A stretch of DNA of 34,146 bases from Clostridiaceae bacterium (GTDB lineage: Bacteria; Bacillota; Clostridia; UBA1212; DUPL01): positions 1-34,146 of the forward strand of contig DUPL01000041.1 of NCBI GenBank assembly GCA_012838385.1, read 5' to 3'. This document shows, piece by piece, positions 6,518 through 14,725 of the stretch. The notes under the pieces are model-generated. The model made no database searches. It saw nothing but the letters and a program-made list of their open reading frames with translations, and was not told the origin of the DNA. Position numbers and translations under genes: made by a program. The number at the start of each line of letters is the position of its first letter. The stretch's first letter is position 1.

Positions 6518-8344
6518 ATGAGTATTATGGTTAAAAACGCAAAGATGTTTTTGATATTGGCAGTTATACTTCTTATTGCCTGCTTTGTGTTTGTTAGTGT
6601 CATGTCATTGGAGATGGATGAAAGTGTCCTTAATCCAACTTTTACTCCTGTTCCGACTTCCTCTAATATAAAACCAACTCCCAAACCTATTGTCATTGAG
6701 GAAGGTGTGACAATAACAGCATCCAAAGCCCCCGGCTTTTATAACTCTGGTTTTCTGTTGGAGCTTTTCTGCAGCAATGAGGAGTACAGAATTCTGTATA
6801 CGATAACAAGTCATGAAGCTTTTGAGTGTGATGAGAACACCAAGGTAGCAAAAACTGGAGAAGAATACGTATATAGCGGTGGTGTTATGCCTGATATTGA
6901 CAATCTTGACCAGGGTAGTTATTTCTATGAAGAATCTATACGTATACCTGACAAGCCGTACTCTGCAAAGGATCCTGTGAGAATTACAATTATCAGGGCT
7001 ATCGCCGTTAACGAGAAAAATGAATGTGTGACTGATGTATATACCTTTACGTACATAATAGGAGAAAGAACTTTATACGGTAAATATTTTGTTAGTATCT
7101 GCATAGACGAAGAGAGCTTGTATGGATATGAGGAAGGTATTTTTATTAAAGGGAAAACTTTTGATGATGAACGAAAAAGGAACCCTGAAAGAAGTGTTAA
7201 CAGCCATTTCCCAAGAAACTATCTACAAAAAGGCATTGAATGGGAAAGAGAAGCCCATATACAGATATTTGACATTATGGGAAATCTGGTTGTTGACCAG
7301 AAGGTGGGTTTAAGAATAAATGGAGGAGCATCCAGACATTTTTCTGTAAAATCTTTGAAGATATATGCCAGAAAGAAATATGGAAAGGGTAAAATAGAGT
7401 TTGAAATTTTTGAAGGTTTGGAAGACAATTATGGAAGACCAATAAAAGAGTTTGACAAACTTATTTTTAGAAACTCGGGCAATGATTTTACCGGCATTAT
7501 GTTCAAGGATGTTTTTCTGCACAGACTGGCCAGGGAAATGGGACTTGACTGGCAGGAAGGAACTCCCTGTACGGTATACATAAATGGTAAATATTATTCT
7601 TTAATGAACATAAGGGAGTCCATGGATGGAGATTATATTGAGTCAAGGTATTGTATTCCTAGTGAGTTTGTTGACATGGTGGGAATTACCTATGAGAGCA
7701 AGGGCTTCATTTATACCTCTTCTTACGGTTCGGAAACTGCAGTAAGCAAATTTGAAGAAGACATGTCAATGCTAGTAAATACAGACTGGTCGGTGCATGA
7801 TATTTCTGAAATGGAAGAAGTCATTGATGTGAACAACTTTATTGAGTACATGGCTTATCAGATATATATAAGGAACACGGATTGGCCGCACAACAATGTA
7901 CTTGCTTGGAGGTATAGGGGAATACCCAGCAAGAGTTTTGAAGGCAGAAATGGAAAATGGCGCTTTTTAATAAAGGATATGGACTACAGAAATGTTTTTG
8001 TAGATTATTTCGACAACACCCTGAGAGATGTTCTTGGCAACAGGATGACCAAAGGTCCGTGTTTGGGTGAGGTTTTAAATTCATGTCTTGATAACCAGGA
8101 GTTCAGAGAAAGATTTCTAAGCTATTTATTGGGTTTTTGTAACAGAATAACTCCTGAACTGGTTGATGCTTTGCTTTTTGAGATGAGGAATGATTGGAGA
8201 ACTGACATCGGGATATTCTGGAAATACCATGGAGGTGACGAAAGCGAATGGCTGTGGAGGATTGAACAGCTAAAGACCTTCGCAAGATTGAGAGGAGACT
8301 ACATAAGAAAGTTTGTTGATGAATTCATCGCGAGCCTTGAATAG
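6518..8344 (+). CDS. CotH kinase family protein, membrane anchored
   Basis: A 608-residue protein. An N-terminal hydrophobic segment (about residues 7-28) without an obvious cleavage site acts as signal anchor; a Thr/Pro-rich linker (PTFTPVPTSSNIKPTPKP) follows. Residues about 65-190 resemble the chitobiase/beta-hexosaminidase C-terminal-like domain (EYRILYTITS, then IRAIAV...FTYIIGE). The CotH domain follows: LRINGGASRHFSVKSLKIYA (about 264), LIFRNSGNDF, and KWRFLIKDMDYRN (about 480) with the D-M-D metal/catalytic motif. Bacillus CotH is a spore coat protein kinase; related proteins in cellulolytic clostridia may be secreted. No dockerin or Ser-rich CotG-type partner is seen. The start may be the ATG at 6527, which is better spaced from TAGGAA. 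Confidence 0.85.
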   Translation: MSIMVKNAKMFLILAVILLIACFVFVSVMSLEMDESVLNPTFTPVPTSSNIKPTPKPIVIEEGVTITASKAPGFYNSGFLLELFCSNEEYRILYTITSHEAFECDENTKVAKTGEEYVYSGGVMPDIDNLDQGSYFYEESIRIPDKPYSAKDPVRITIIRAIAVNEKNECVTDVYTFTYIIGERTLYGKYFVSICIDEESLYGYEEGIFIKGKTFDDERKRNPERSVNSHFPRNYLQKGIEWEREAHIQIFDIMGNLVVDQKVGLRINGGASRHFSVKSLKIYARKKYGKGKIEFEIFEGLEDNYGRPIKEFDKLIFRNSGNDFTGIMFKDVFLHRLAREMGLDWQEGTPCTVYINGKYYSLMNIRESMDGDYIESRYCIPSEFVDMVGITYESKGFIYTSSYGSETAVSKFEEDMSMLVNTDWSVHDISEMEEVIDVNNFIEYMAYQIYIRNTDWPHNNVLAWRYRGIPSKSFEGRNGKWRFLIKDMDYRNVFVDYFDNTLRDVLGNRMTKGPCLGEVLNSCLDNQEFRERFLSYLLGFCNRITPELVDALLFEMRNDWRTDIGIFWKYHGGDESEWLWRIEQLKTFARLRGDYIRKFVDEFIASLE

Positions 8345-8358
8345 GGGCTCTTTTTTTT
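8332..8358 (+). terminator. Intrinsic terminator after the CotH gene
   Basis: GAGCC (8332-8336) pairs with GGCTC (8346-8350) over a 9-base loop that contains the cotH-family stop codon, followed by eight T residues. The stem is short but the T tract is perfect. Confidence 0.7.
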
Positions 8359-8445
8359 GCCCTTTTTGGTAATAACGGTACAGCCTCATTAATATAATAG
8401 TACAAACCATGGGTTGGGACATGCTGCAACAAGGAGGTGTGAAGT

Positions 8446-9393
8446 GTGTTGGATAGAAAGGTGAAGGAAGAGATACTAGACAAAATCGGAGGAGAGACAG
8501 GCTCGATACTTCAAAAGGCTTATGTGAATATAGCTCATGTATTTGACAATGCCGAGGAGATTAGAATAAGGGCAGGTCTTCCTTTGATAGTTGTATCAAG
8601 AGGAGTCCATTACATGATAACGCAAAGGGGACAGACCGGTGACGTAAACTCTGCTTACAAACCGAACTATCATGAGATTTCCCTCATATTTACCCAGCTT
8701 TGCAGGTATTCGGTTTATGCCTATGCAGAAGATATTAAAAATGGATTCATAACGCTGCAAGGCGGACACAGAGTAGGTATATCGGGACGAATTCTCCCTG
8801 ATGGCAACATGCGCGACATATCCAGCCTCAATATTCGCATCTCAAGACAGATAAAGGACTGTGCAAGAATATTCCTCCCTTATATCATACGAAATCCAAG
8901 AGACATATACAATACTCTCATAATCTCCCCACCTTGCTCCGGCAAGACAACGATAATAAGGGATTTGGCAAGACTTTTATCTACTGGGACAACTTCCCCT
9001 GACTTTGTTGGGGTAAATGTTGGAATTGTGGATGAAAGAAGCGAGATTGCAGCGGTTGCAAGAGGGGTTCCGTCCAATGATGTGGGATTACGTACTGATG
9101 TATATGATTCCTGTCCCAAAACAAAAGGTATTTTCATGATGCTCAGGGCATTGTCCCCCAATATCATTATCACTGATGAAATTGGAGGTCCCGGGGACGC
9201 TGGTGCTGTCATGGCAGCCATGAATGCTGGTGTACGGATTATTGCCACAGCCCACGGCTACAGCTTGGAAGATGTTGAGTCACGGCCTGAGATAAGGGAG
9301 TTGGAGGGAAACAATGTTTTTGAAACATACATCATTTTGAGCAGCCGGAACGGTCCCGGAACTTTGGAGAGAATTGTAAAGAGGGGAAGGTAG
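8446..9393 (+). CDS. spoIIIAA: Stage III sporulation protein AA (ATPase)
   Basis: A 315-residue secretion-type ATPase, the putative motor of the SpoIIIA-SpoIIQ channel in the mother cell. The P-loop SPPCSGKTT is at residues 161-169, the Walker B segment IIITDEIGG at about 240-248, and an N-terminal domain precedes them as in the family. The GTG start at 8446 follows a perfect AAGGAGG with 8-base spacing. It is first of eight contiguous spoIIIA genes. In Bacillus the operon is sigma-E dependent; no convincing sigma-E promoter could be picked out in the 100 bases upstream. Confidence 0.97.
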   Translation: MLDRKVKEEILDKIGGETGSILQKAYVNIAHVFDNAEEIRIRAGLPLIVVSRGVHYMITQRGQTGDVNSAYKPNYHEISLIFTQLCRYSVYAYAEDIKNGFITLQGGHRVGISGRILPDGNMRDISSLNIRISRQIKDCARIFLPYIIRNPRDIYNTLIISPPCSGKTTIIRDLARLLSTGTTSPDFVGVNVGIVDERSEIAAVARGVPSNDVGLRTDVYDSCPKTKGIFMMLRALSPNIIITDEIGGPGDAGAVMAAMNAGVRIIATAHGYSLEDVESRPEIRELEGNNVFETYIILSSRNGPGTLERIVKRGR

Positions 9394-9401
9394 ATGCGCT
9401 T

Positions 9402-9935
9402 ATGGGTTATGCTGTATATGCTTTAAAAATTGGTGGATGCGTTCTAATCATATCTTCATCCTTGATTTTAGGGAATACAATAAAAAAATCGTTGAAGGAA
9501 CGGGTCAGAATATTGTCGTCTTTGCAGAATGCTCTTAGGTATCTTATAAACCAGATAAATACATACAGTATTCTGGAGGATGGACTTATGGCATGCAGTC
9601 TTGCCATGTATAAAAACGAAGGAGGAAGGGATCTGTTTGCATGTGCTGCAGAAAACCTTGTTAAAGGCATGGAAGTACATGAAGCTTGGAGCAAGGCTGT
9701 TGACAGTTTTGAAGGCTCATTTTATTTAAAAGCTGAAGACAAGACTGCCCTTTATGAAATAGGGGCGGTATTGGGGAATTCAAAGACGGAGATTCAGTCT
9801 GAGGTTATAAATAACGTAATCGAGAGGCTTGGCGAGCTTGAAAAAAAGGCAGAAGAGATAAATACAAGGGATGGCGGTATAGTGACGAAAATATGCATCG
9901 CCGCATCCGTCATATTATCTGTAATTCTGTGGTAA
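9402..9935 (+). CDS. spoIIIAB: Stage III sporulation protein AB
   Basis: A 177-residue membrane protein distantly related to GspF-type secretion platform proteins. It has an N-terminal hydrophobic helix (about 7-25), a helical cytoplasmic middle (LQNALRYLINQINTYSILEDGL is a typical early block) and a C-terminal membrane helix (about 160-177, IAASVILSVILW). It starts eight bases after the spoIIIAA stop, and GAGGGGAAGG lies in the end of spoIIIAA. Length is typical. Confidence 0.95.
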   Translation: MGYAVYALKIGGCVLIISSSLILGNTIKKSLKERVRILSSLQNALRYLINQINTYSILEDGLMACSLAMYKNEGGRDLFACAAENLVKGMEVHEAWSKAVDSFEGSFYLKAEDKTALYEIGAVLGNSKTEIQSEVINNVIERLGELEKKAEEINTRDGGIVTKICIAASVILSVILW

Positions 9936-9951
9936 GTAAAGGAGACTGATC

Positions 9952-10146
9952 ATGGACATAGATCTTATTTTCAAAATTGCGGCCCTTGGAATTATAGTGG
10001 CGATACTTAATTCACTTTTGAAGCAATCTGGCAGGGATGAGCAGGCGCTGATGGTAACCTTGGCGGGTTTGGTTGTGGTGCTGGTTATCATGGCAAGAGA
10101 GATTTCAAGTTTGTTTGACACCCTGAAGAACTTGTTCAGGTTTTGA
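9952..10146 (+). CDS. spoIIIAC: Stage III sporulation protein AC
   Basis: A 64-residue protein with two membrane helices (about 4-20 and 33-53) joined by a polar turn (KQSGRDEQA), matching the short SpoIIIAC family. AAAGGAG precedes the ATG at optimal distance. It is part of the mother-cell channel complex. Confidence 0.93.
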   Translation: MDIDLIFKIAALGIIVAILNSLLKQSGRDEQALMVTLAGLVVVLVIMAREISSLFDTLKNLFRF

Positions 10147-10159
10147 AAGGGGATAGGTC

Positions 10160-10549
10160 ATGTTTGAGGATATTGTAAAGGTTGTTGTCATCGGTTTATT
10201 TACAGCTATAATGGTAATTTTATTAAAAAACACCAAATCGGAGCTAACGATTCCGCTGACGATAATGGGCTGCATTATGATATTTGGAATTCTTACAGAC
10301 AGGCTTGCGTCCGTTATAAATTCACTTTCAGGCATCTATGGCAGTGCAAACCTTTCAGGAGAAGAAGCAGTTACTCTAATGAAGATTATGGGAATAGCAT
10401 ACGTAACAGAGTTTGCCTCGTCCACCTGCAAGGACGAGGAGCAAACAGCAATAGCAGGCAAGATAGAGCTTGCGGGCAGGATATTCATTGTATGGCTGGC
10501 TTTGCCACTGGCTGTAAAACTTTTGTCCACGCTGAAGACTCTGTTTTAA
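10160..10549 (+). CDS. spoIIIAD: Stage III sporulation protein AD
   Basis: A 129-residue membrane protein with about four helices. Its N-terminal half resembles SpoIIIAC, and the block GIAYVTEFASSTCKDEEQTAIAGKIELAGR is highly characteristic of SpoIIIAD (residues about 76-105). AAAGGGGATAGG precedes the ATG. It ends 14 bases before spoIIIAE. Confidence 0.96.
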   Translation: MFEDIVKVVVIGLFTAIMVILLKNTKSELTIPLTIMGCIMIFGILTDRLASVINSLSGIYGSANLSGEEAVTLMKIMGIAYVTEFASSTCKDEEQTAIAGKIELAGRIFIVWLALPLAVKLLSTLKTLF

Positions 10550-10563
10550 GGGCAGGTGACATT

Positions 10564-11580
10564 ATGGATAACACGGTTATTAACGAACTTAAGGACAAGT
10601 TGGATACGGCGGGAAGTTTATGGGAAGGGCTTCTTGACCCTGTTGCGATTATGGAGAATGCCATGGAGGGAAGGATGAATCTGTCCTTTGGCGAGATACT
10701 GTTGAAGGTTATGGGTGAGTTGTTTAAGAATCTTGCAGGGAATGTGGATACGGTATTATACATTATCGGGATTACATATCTTACTGTATTTATTTTCTCC
10801 GTATCTGCTCCGGACAAGGCCTCCTGGTCTGAAACGGTGCTGATTGTGGCAGCTGCAATACTGGCAGTGCCTGCAGTAGCTGATTTTGTCAAAGTTGTAG
10901 GTCTTGCCAACGAAGCCATGACCAAGATGTCAGCTATTACGGTGGCGTCCATTCCAATTCTGTCTGCTGTTTCACTAAACAGCCAGGGAGCGGTGTTTCT
11001 GATTATTGCCCAGTCAGTGACTTTGGTAATTAAAAGCATACTGCTGCCTCTGGCCGTTATATTCGGAGCTCTGGGATTCTGCGAGGTCATATCGGACAAG
11101 TTCAGTGTAACCGGAATAAGAACAATAATAAGAAGCACCTTCAACTGGATATTGGGTATTACGATGGTGGTGTTTGCCTGCAGCGCCTCTGTGTCCGGCA
11201 TAGTGGCAAATAGTTTTACCAGCATAAGTACGAGAACATTAAAATATGCGGGAAGCATGGTGCCTGTGGTGGGAAGATACCTGGCCGAGTCTGCGGACCT
11301 GGTGTTTTCAGGAGCAGGTATACTTAAGGATGCAGGGGGCGTGGGGGTCATGGCAGCGGTATTTGTGGCGTGTCTTTCTCCGTTTATTAAGATTTTGTCA
11401 ATTGTAATATTGTACAGGCTGGCTGTCGTTTTTGTATCACCGGTTGCTCATGAAAAGATTAGCAAGGTGATTACACTGGTTGCTGATGCATTGTCCATGA
11501 TAATGTCAATCACAGCACTGCTTGGTGTAATGTATATTATAAATATTGCCGTCATGGTTTCTCTTGGGAGGTCGTTATGA
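10564..11580 (+). CDS. spoIIIAE: Stage III sporulation protein AE, short form
   Basis: A 338-residue polytopic membrane protein of the SpoIIIA channel. The ATG at 10564 follows GGGCAGGTGAC; starting earlier would run through the 3' end of spoIIIAD in another frame and adds nothing like a signal sequence. Typical blocks are SFGEILLKVMGELFKNLAGNV, ITYLTVFIFSVSAPDKASW and GRYLAESADLVFSGAGILKD, with about seven hydrophobic segments. Bacillus SpoIIIAE is 399 residues with a cleavable signal peptide; here that N-terminal part is missing. The gene overlaps spoIIIAF by four bases (ATGA). Confidence 0.95.
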   Translation: MDNTVINELKDKLDTAGSLWEGLLDPVAIMENAMEGRMNLSFGEILLKVMGELFKNLAGNVDTVLYIIGITYLTVFIFSVSAPDKASWSETVLIVAAAILAVPAVADFVKVVGLANEAMTKMSAITVASIPILSAVSLNSQGAVFLIIAQSVTLVIKSILLPLAVIFGALGFCEVISDKFSVTGIRTIIRSTFNWILGITMVVFACSASVSGIVANSFTSISTRTLKYAGSMVPVVGRYLAESADLVFSGAGILKDAGGVGVMAAVFVACLSPFIKILSIVILYRLAVVFVSPVAHEKISKVITLVADALSMIMSITALLGVMYIINIAVMVSLGRSL

Positions 11581-12212
11581 AAGAGTGGTTGTTTACAATA
11601 ATTGTATCCTCATTTCTTCTTACCATGCTTTTGCAGCTGGTGCCGGATGGAAATATCAAGAAAACATGCAAGGTAGCCTTTGGGTTTGTTTTTCTCGCAG
11701 TGATTATTTCTCCTCTGACAGATCTGGCGGACGGTTTTTTCAAGAACATCAATAACAACAAGATACAAGTCAATCTGGCATATTCGGAACTGCTTGCAGG
11801 TGTGAAGGATGCTGAGGAATACAATATGTATACGGATGAGGTTATGAATCAATACGTCAACAGACTTGAAAAAGAGGTTAACGATGCCTTGATGGGAATT
11901 GGAGTTGTGAGCGATACAGTGATTGTGGTTAACAGGGATATTGAATCGGACAGTTTTGGATTTGTTGCATCAGTTTCATGTAATGTGAGGCTGGAGGATG
12001 GCAAAAAGGAGAAAAAGAGTATTGTAAAGCCAATTGATAAGATTGACAAGATTGTTATAGGTACGGATGGAATCAAAGTTAAGAAACACAAGGATGAGGA
12101 AGGTGAAAAGAAGATAAGTGAGGAGAAGAAGGAAAAGGAGAAGGAGATAAGATATGTTGTGTCTCTTCTTCTTGGAGTTGATGAGAAGAATATATCAATA
12201 GACTGGGTTTGA
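11577..12212 (+). CDS. spoIIIAF: Stage III sporulation protein AF
   Basis: A 211-residue protein with two N-terminal membrane helices (about 5-22 and 34-50, with FGFVFLAVIISPLTDL as the family block) and a soluble C-terminal domain related to ring-building EscJ/PrgK folds. Between about residues 160 and 190 a run rich in Lys and Glu (KKHKDEEGEKKISEEKKEKEKE) separates the core from the last helix and strand. Translation is coupled to spoIIIAE by an ATGA overlap with GGGAGG upstream. Confidence 0.93.
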   Translation: MKEWLFTIIVSSFLLTMLLQLVPDGNIKKTCKVAFGFVFLAVIISPLTDLADGFFKNINNNKIQVNLAYSELLAGVKDAEEYNMYTDEVMNQYVNRLEKEVNDALMGIGVVSDTVIVVNRDIESDSFGFVASVSCNVRLEDGKKEKKSIVKPIDKIDKIVIGTDGIKVKKHKDEEGEKKISEEKKEKEKEIRYVVSLLLGVDEKNISIDWV

Positions 12213-12227
12213 AACGGGGTGTGGAAA

Positions 12228-12827
12228 ATGGATCTTAAAAACAATATTGAAGTGATAAAAGGGTTTGTCACCAAATACAAGAAGATAATTATAATGGTGG
12301 TGGTTGGGTGTTTGTTGATTATTCTGGGGAACATGTTGCTTGACGTTTCGGGGGGCAAAGAGTCGCCTAAAATGTTTTTGCCCCAGGCGACCAAAACACC
12401 AGGCATATCAGAAATTGAAAGCGGCATGGAGCTTATGGGGCCTGATGAATACGCAAACTATCTTCAAAAGCAGATGGAGGATTTGCTTTCAACCATTGAA
12501 GGTGTTGGGAAAGTGAAAGTTCTGGTATACGTGGATGAGTCCTGTGAGCTGGTTCCTGCTTATGACAGCGAAAAGAACGAATCAAACCTTGAGGAGCAGG
12601 ATTCCGAGGGAGGCAAGAGGAAGCAGAATGATTACAGGGAGAGAAAGGATGTCTTTGACAACAACGGCACTGTGGTTCTTAAGGTTGTGTATCCGAAGGT
12701 GAAAGGAATAGTGGTATCTGCCCAAGGCGCCAGGAGTAATGTGGTTAAGGAGCGCATTATGAATGCCTTGGTAGCCTTATATGGAATTGAGCCTCACAGG
12801 GTTGAAATTCTTAGCATGAAGAGCTGA
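12228..12827 (+). CDS. spoIIIAG: Stage III sporulation protein AG
   Basis: A 199-residue ring-forming channel protein with one membrane helix (about 19-37) and an outer RBM-type domain. Family blocks are LLSTIEGVGKVKVLVYV, then VVLKVVYPKVKGIVVSAQGA and a closing ALYGIEPHRVEIL. Between them a charged, low-complexity insert (about residues 107-140, EKNESNLEEQDSEGGKRKQ) fits the flexible loop of the AG ring. The ATG at 12228 is preferred over the GTG at 12219 because GGGGTG lies seven bases before it. Confidence 0.94.
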   Translation: MDLKNNIEVIKGFVTKYKKIIIMVVVGCLLIILGNMLLDVSGGKESPKMFLPQATKTPGISEIESGMELMGPDEYANYLQKQMEDLLSTIEGVGKVKVLVYVDESCELVPAYDSEKNESNLEEQDSEGGKRKQNDYRERKDVFDNNGTVVLKVVYPKVKGIVVSAQGARSNVVKERIMNALVALYGIEPHRVEILSMKS

Positions 12828-12852
12828 CACGCATCATATATTTATGTATAAT
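12824..12852 (+). promoter_or_regulatory. Sigma-A-like promoter between spoIIIAG and spoIIIAH
   Basis: -35 CTGACA (12824-12829, five of six matches, overlapping the spoIIIAG stop), exactly 17 bases, then a perfect -10 TATAAT (12847-12852), 30 bases before spoIIIAH. A vegetative-type promoter inside a sporulation operon is unexpected, so this could be chance in AT-rich DNA. Confidence 0.45.
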
Positions 12853-12882
12853 TAGAAGTTTATTGAGCTTGATGGAGGGGTT

Positions 12883-13413
12883 ATGATGAGTCTTAAAACA
12901 AAACGGTTGATAGCGCTTGGCATATGTCTGGTACTTCTGGCAGCTGCCATATTTCAGAATATCAGGAACAACAAGGACAAGGCGGCAGGCAAGGATGACG
13001 ACAAGAAGGGTCTCATAGTGAATGATCCTGACGATTATCTCGATGAGACCATTCTGGATGCGGAGGAGTTCTTTGCTGGAGCAAGATTGGAAAGAGAGAG
13101 CAAAAGAAGTCTTTTGGTAGCGGAGTGTGCTGCAGTTATTGATGATACGGAATCATCGGAGGAAGAAAAGGTGCAGGCCATGGAGCTTAAGGATGCCATT
13201 GAGATGATGATCGAACTTGAATCCGACATGGAGACTGCCATTAAAGGAAGAGGTTATGAGGAAGTCATTGTAGAGCTTGATGAAGATGGATATATTTATG
13301 TGACAGTCATGGCTGAAGAGCTTACCGAGCAGGAAGTGATGGTACTTGCAGGCATAGCAATTGACACCACAGGAGCAACTCTTGATCAGATCGTAGTCAA
13401 GAACATAAGTTGA
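12883..13413 (+). CDS. spoIIIAH: Stage III sporulation protein AH
   Basis: A 176-residue protein with one N-terminal membrane helix (about 7-24) and an intermembrane domain that binds SpoIIQ of the forespore to form the feeding-tube channel. YFARA-like blocks are present as FFAGARLERE(SKRS), and EEEKVQAMELKDAIEMMIELESDMETAIKGRGYEEVIVELD is the helical core, ending in the ring-building fold with TGATLDQIVVKNI. GGAGGGG precedes the ATG; a second ATG follows immediately. It is separated from spoIIIAG by 55 bases, the widest gap in the operon. Confidence 0.95.
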   Translation: MMSLKTKRLIALGICLVLLAAAIFQNIRNNKDKAAGKDDDKKGLIVNDPDDYLDETILDAEEFFAGARLERESKRSLLVAECAAVIDDTESSEEEKVQAMELKDAIEMMIELESDMETAIKGRGYEEVIVELDEDGYIYVTVMAEELTEQEVMVLAGIAIDTTGATLDQIVVKNIS

Positions 13414-13438
13414 AGAATGTAAGACATATATGTAGAGG

Positions 13439-13471
13439 TGGCGCAGTGTAGTTTGCATTGCGCCATTTTTA
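13439..13471 (+). terminator. Terminator of the spoIIIA operon
   Basis: A 10-base-pair stem (13439-13448 with 13456-13465, one G-U pair), 7-base loop, then TTTTT. It lies 25 bases after the spoIIIAH stop. Confidence 0.88.
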
Positions 13472-13480
13472 CTTTTTATT

Positions 13481-13509
13481 ATGACTGTTTTGTCATAATG
13501 TGTTATAAT
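13481..13509 (+). promoter_or_regulatory. Promoter of the asp23-amaP-nusB-dxs block
   Basis: -35 ATGACT (13481-13486), a 17-base spacer and a perfect -10 TATAAT (13504-13509), just after the spoIIIA terminator and 33 bases before the asp23-family start. The -35 is weak. Confidence 0.55.
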
Positions 13510-13542
13510 TATCTGCGTAAACAGATACTAGGGGGATTAAAC

Positions 13543-13929
13543 TTGGACAAGTCCTTTGATGATGACAATATGATGAATGGTTATCCCGAAGAAAATGACA
13601 AGGAAGACATACTCATAACGGACGAGGTTATAGCCGTTATAGCGGGGATTGCCTGTTCCGAAGTGGAGGGGGTTGCTTCCATGAGTCCTGGAATAGCCGG
13701 TGGTCTGGTAGAAGCCTTTGGAGGGGAGAATCCTGCCAAAGGTGTGAAGGTTGAAACAAAGAATGATGAAACAACGATAGATTTGTATGTAATTGTGAAG
13801 TATGGATACAGGATACCTGATCTTGCCTGGAAGATACAAGAGAAGGTAAAGGATACTGTGGAGGCGCTTACAAGCATCTCGGTTCCGGTAGTCAATATAC
13901 ATGTACAAGGAGTGGATTTTGGTGAGTAA
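13543..13929 (+). CDS. Asp23/Gls24 family envelope stress protein
   Basis: A 128-residue protein of the alkaline shock (Asp23, DUF322) family. A TTG start at 13543 is chosen because TAGGGGGAT precedes it at correct spacing; earlier in-frame codons run through the promoter and terminator. Signature blocks: ITDEVIAVIAGIACSEVEGVASMSPG, then LYVIVKYGYRIPDLAWKIQEKVKDTVEALT and VNIHVQGVDF. It corresponds in place to Bacillus yqhY, between spoIIIAH and nusB. The next gene, amaP, encodes its membrane anchor and overlaps it by eight bases. Confidence 0.93.
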   Translation: MDKSFDDDNMMNGYPEENDKEDILITDEVIAVIAGIACSEVEGVASMSPGIAGGLVEAFGGENPAKGVKVETKNDETTIDLYVIVKYGYRIPDLAWKIQEKVKDTVEALTSISVPVVNIHVQGVDFGE

Positions 13930-14467
13930 TTATCTGTTTAGGGTTTTGGCGGTAATTTATGCATTTTTAGCGTCGGTTGCAAGCGCTGTTATTATGATTT
14001 CGCCTTTTGGCAACAAGATATTGATGGAATACATTATCGAGTACACTAACGCAAACTTTTTTCAATCAAACAGGTATGACATTATGTTGTTTATTATCGG
14101 TCTTGTTTTCTTGTGTCTGAATGTGTTCTTCCTGACCTCCGGAATCAAAAACACCAGATCGTCAAAATATCTGGTAACCGAGAATGAGTCGGGAGTTGTC
14201 AGGATTTCCACTACTGCCATTGAAAATGTTGCAAACTCCCTGTCCAGAAGATTCCAGGGTGTAAAGGATGCCAAAGCGAAAGCATATTTCAAGAAGGATA
14301 AAGTAAATATAATAGTGAAACTGTCGGTAATGCCAGACGTGCACGTGCCGAACCTCTGCAAAAGCATTCAAGATAGAATCAAGGGCTCTGTTGAAGTTAC
14401 CATGGATCTTGAGGTGCAGAACATAAGTGTGAGTGTGGACAGCGTTTATACGGCCACTCAGAGTTAG
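13922..14467 (+). CDS. amaP: AmaP-type membrane anchor for the Asp23 family protein
   Basis: A 181-residue protein with two membrane helices (about 5-27 and 53-73) and a C-terminal domain that itself looks Asp23-like (VVRISTTAIENVANSLSRRFQGVKD and SVMPDVHVPNLCKSIQDRIKG). This is the layout of AmaP, which holds Asp23 at the membrane in Staphylococcus. The GTG at 13922 lies inside the end of the asp23-family gene, after AAGGAG, so the two are translationally coupled. Confidence 0.85.
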   Translation: MSNYLFRVLAVIYAFLASVASAVIMISPFGNKILMEYIIEYTNANFFQSNRYDIMLFIIGLVFLCLNVFFLTSGIKNTRSSKYLVTENESGVVRISTTAIENVANSLSRRFQGVKDAKAKAYFKKDKVNIIVKLSVMPDVHVPNLCKSIQDRIKGSVEVTMDLEVQNISVSVDSVYTATQS

Positions 14468-14476
14468 GAGGGTGTC

Positions 14477-14704
14477 ATGTTCAAACGGATTTATAAATTC
14501 TACCGGAGAAATTTCCACAGCATAAACGGCACCATTATAGGTCTGTTGATAGGACTTAGTTTTGTGTTTTTAGGGATATTCAGAACCCTGTTTTTAATAT
14601 TCTGCATGCTTGTTGGAAATTATGTTGGAAAGAAGATACAGAAAGACAAGGATTTCATAAAGAATTTGTTGGATAAAATACTACCACCCGGATCATACAG
14701 ATAA
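14477..14704 (+). CDS. DUF2273 family small membrane protein
   Basis: A 75-residue protein with a basic N-terminus, two close hydrophobic segments (about 17-35 and 37-52; NGTIIGLLIGLSFVFLGIFR) and a soluble Lys-rich end. DUF2273 proteins accompany Asp23 and AmaP in many Firmicutes, and this one follows amaP by nine bases with GGAGGG ahead of the ATG. The role is unknown, probably part of the same envelope complex. Confidence 0.82.
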   Translation: MFKRIYKFYRRNFHSINGTIIGLLIGLSFVFLGIFRTLFLIFCMLVGNYVGKKIQKDKDFIKNLLDKILPPGSYR

Positions 14705-14725
14705 TATAATGGAGGAAGTTGTTTA

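Noticed and set aside
8359-8445. Sigma-E promoter for the spoIIIA operon
   Set aside because: Expected from Bacillus, and CATTAATA-like bases are present, but no -35 at the right distance could be matched convincingly.
10485-11351. 288-residue minus-strand open frame opposite spoIIIAE
   Set aside because: Ser/Thr/Ile-rich antisense shadow of a membrane protein gene; the plus strand has firm SpoIIIAE homology.
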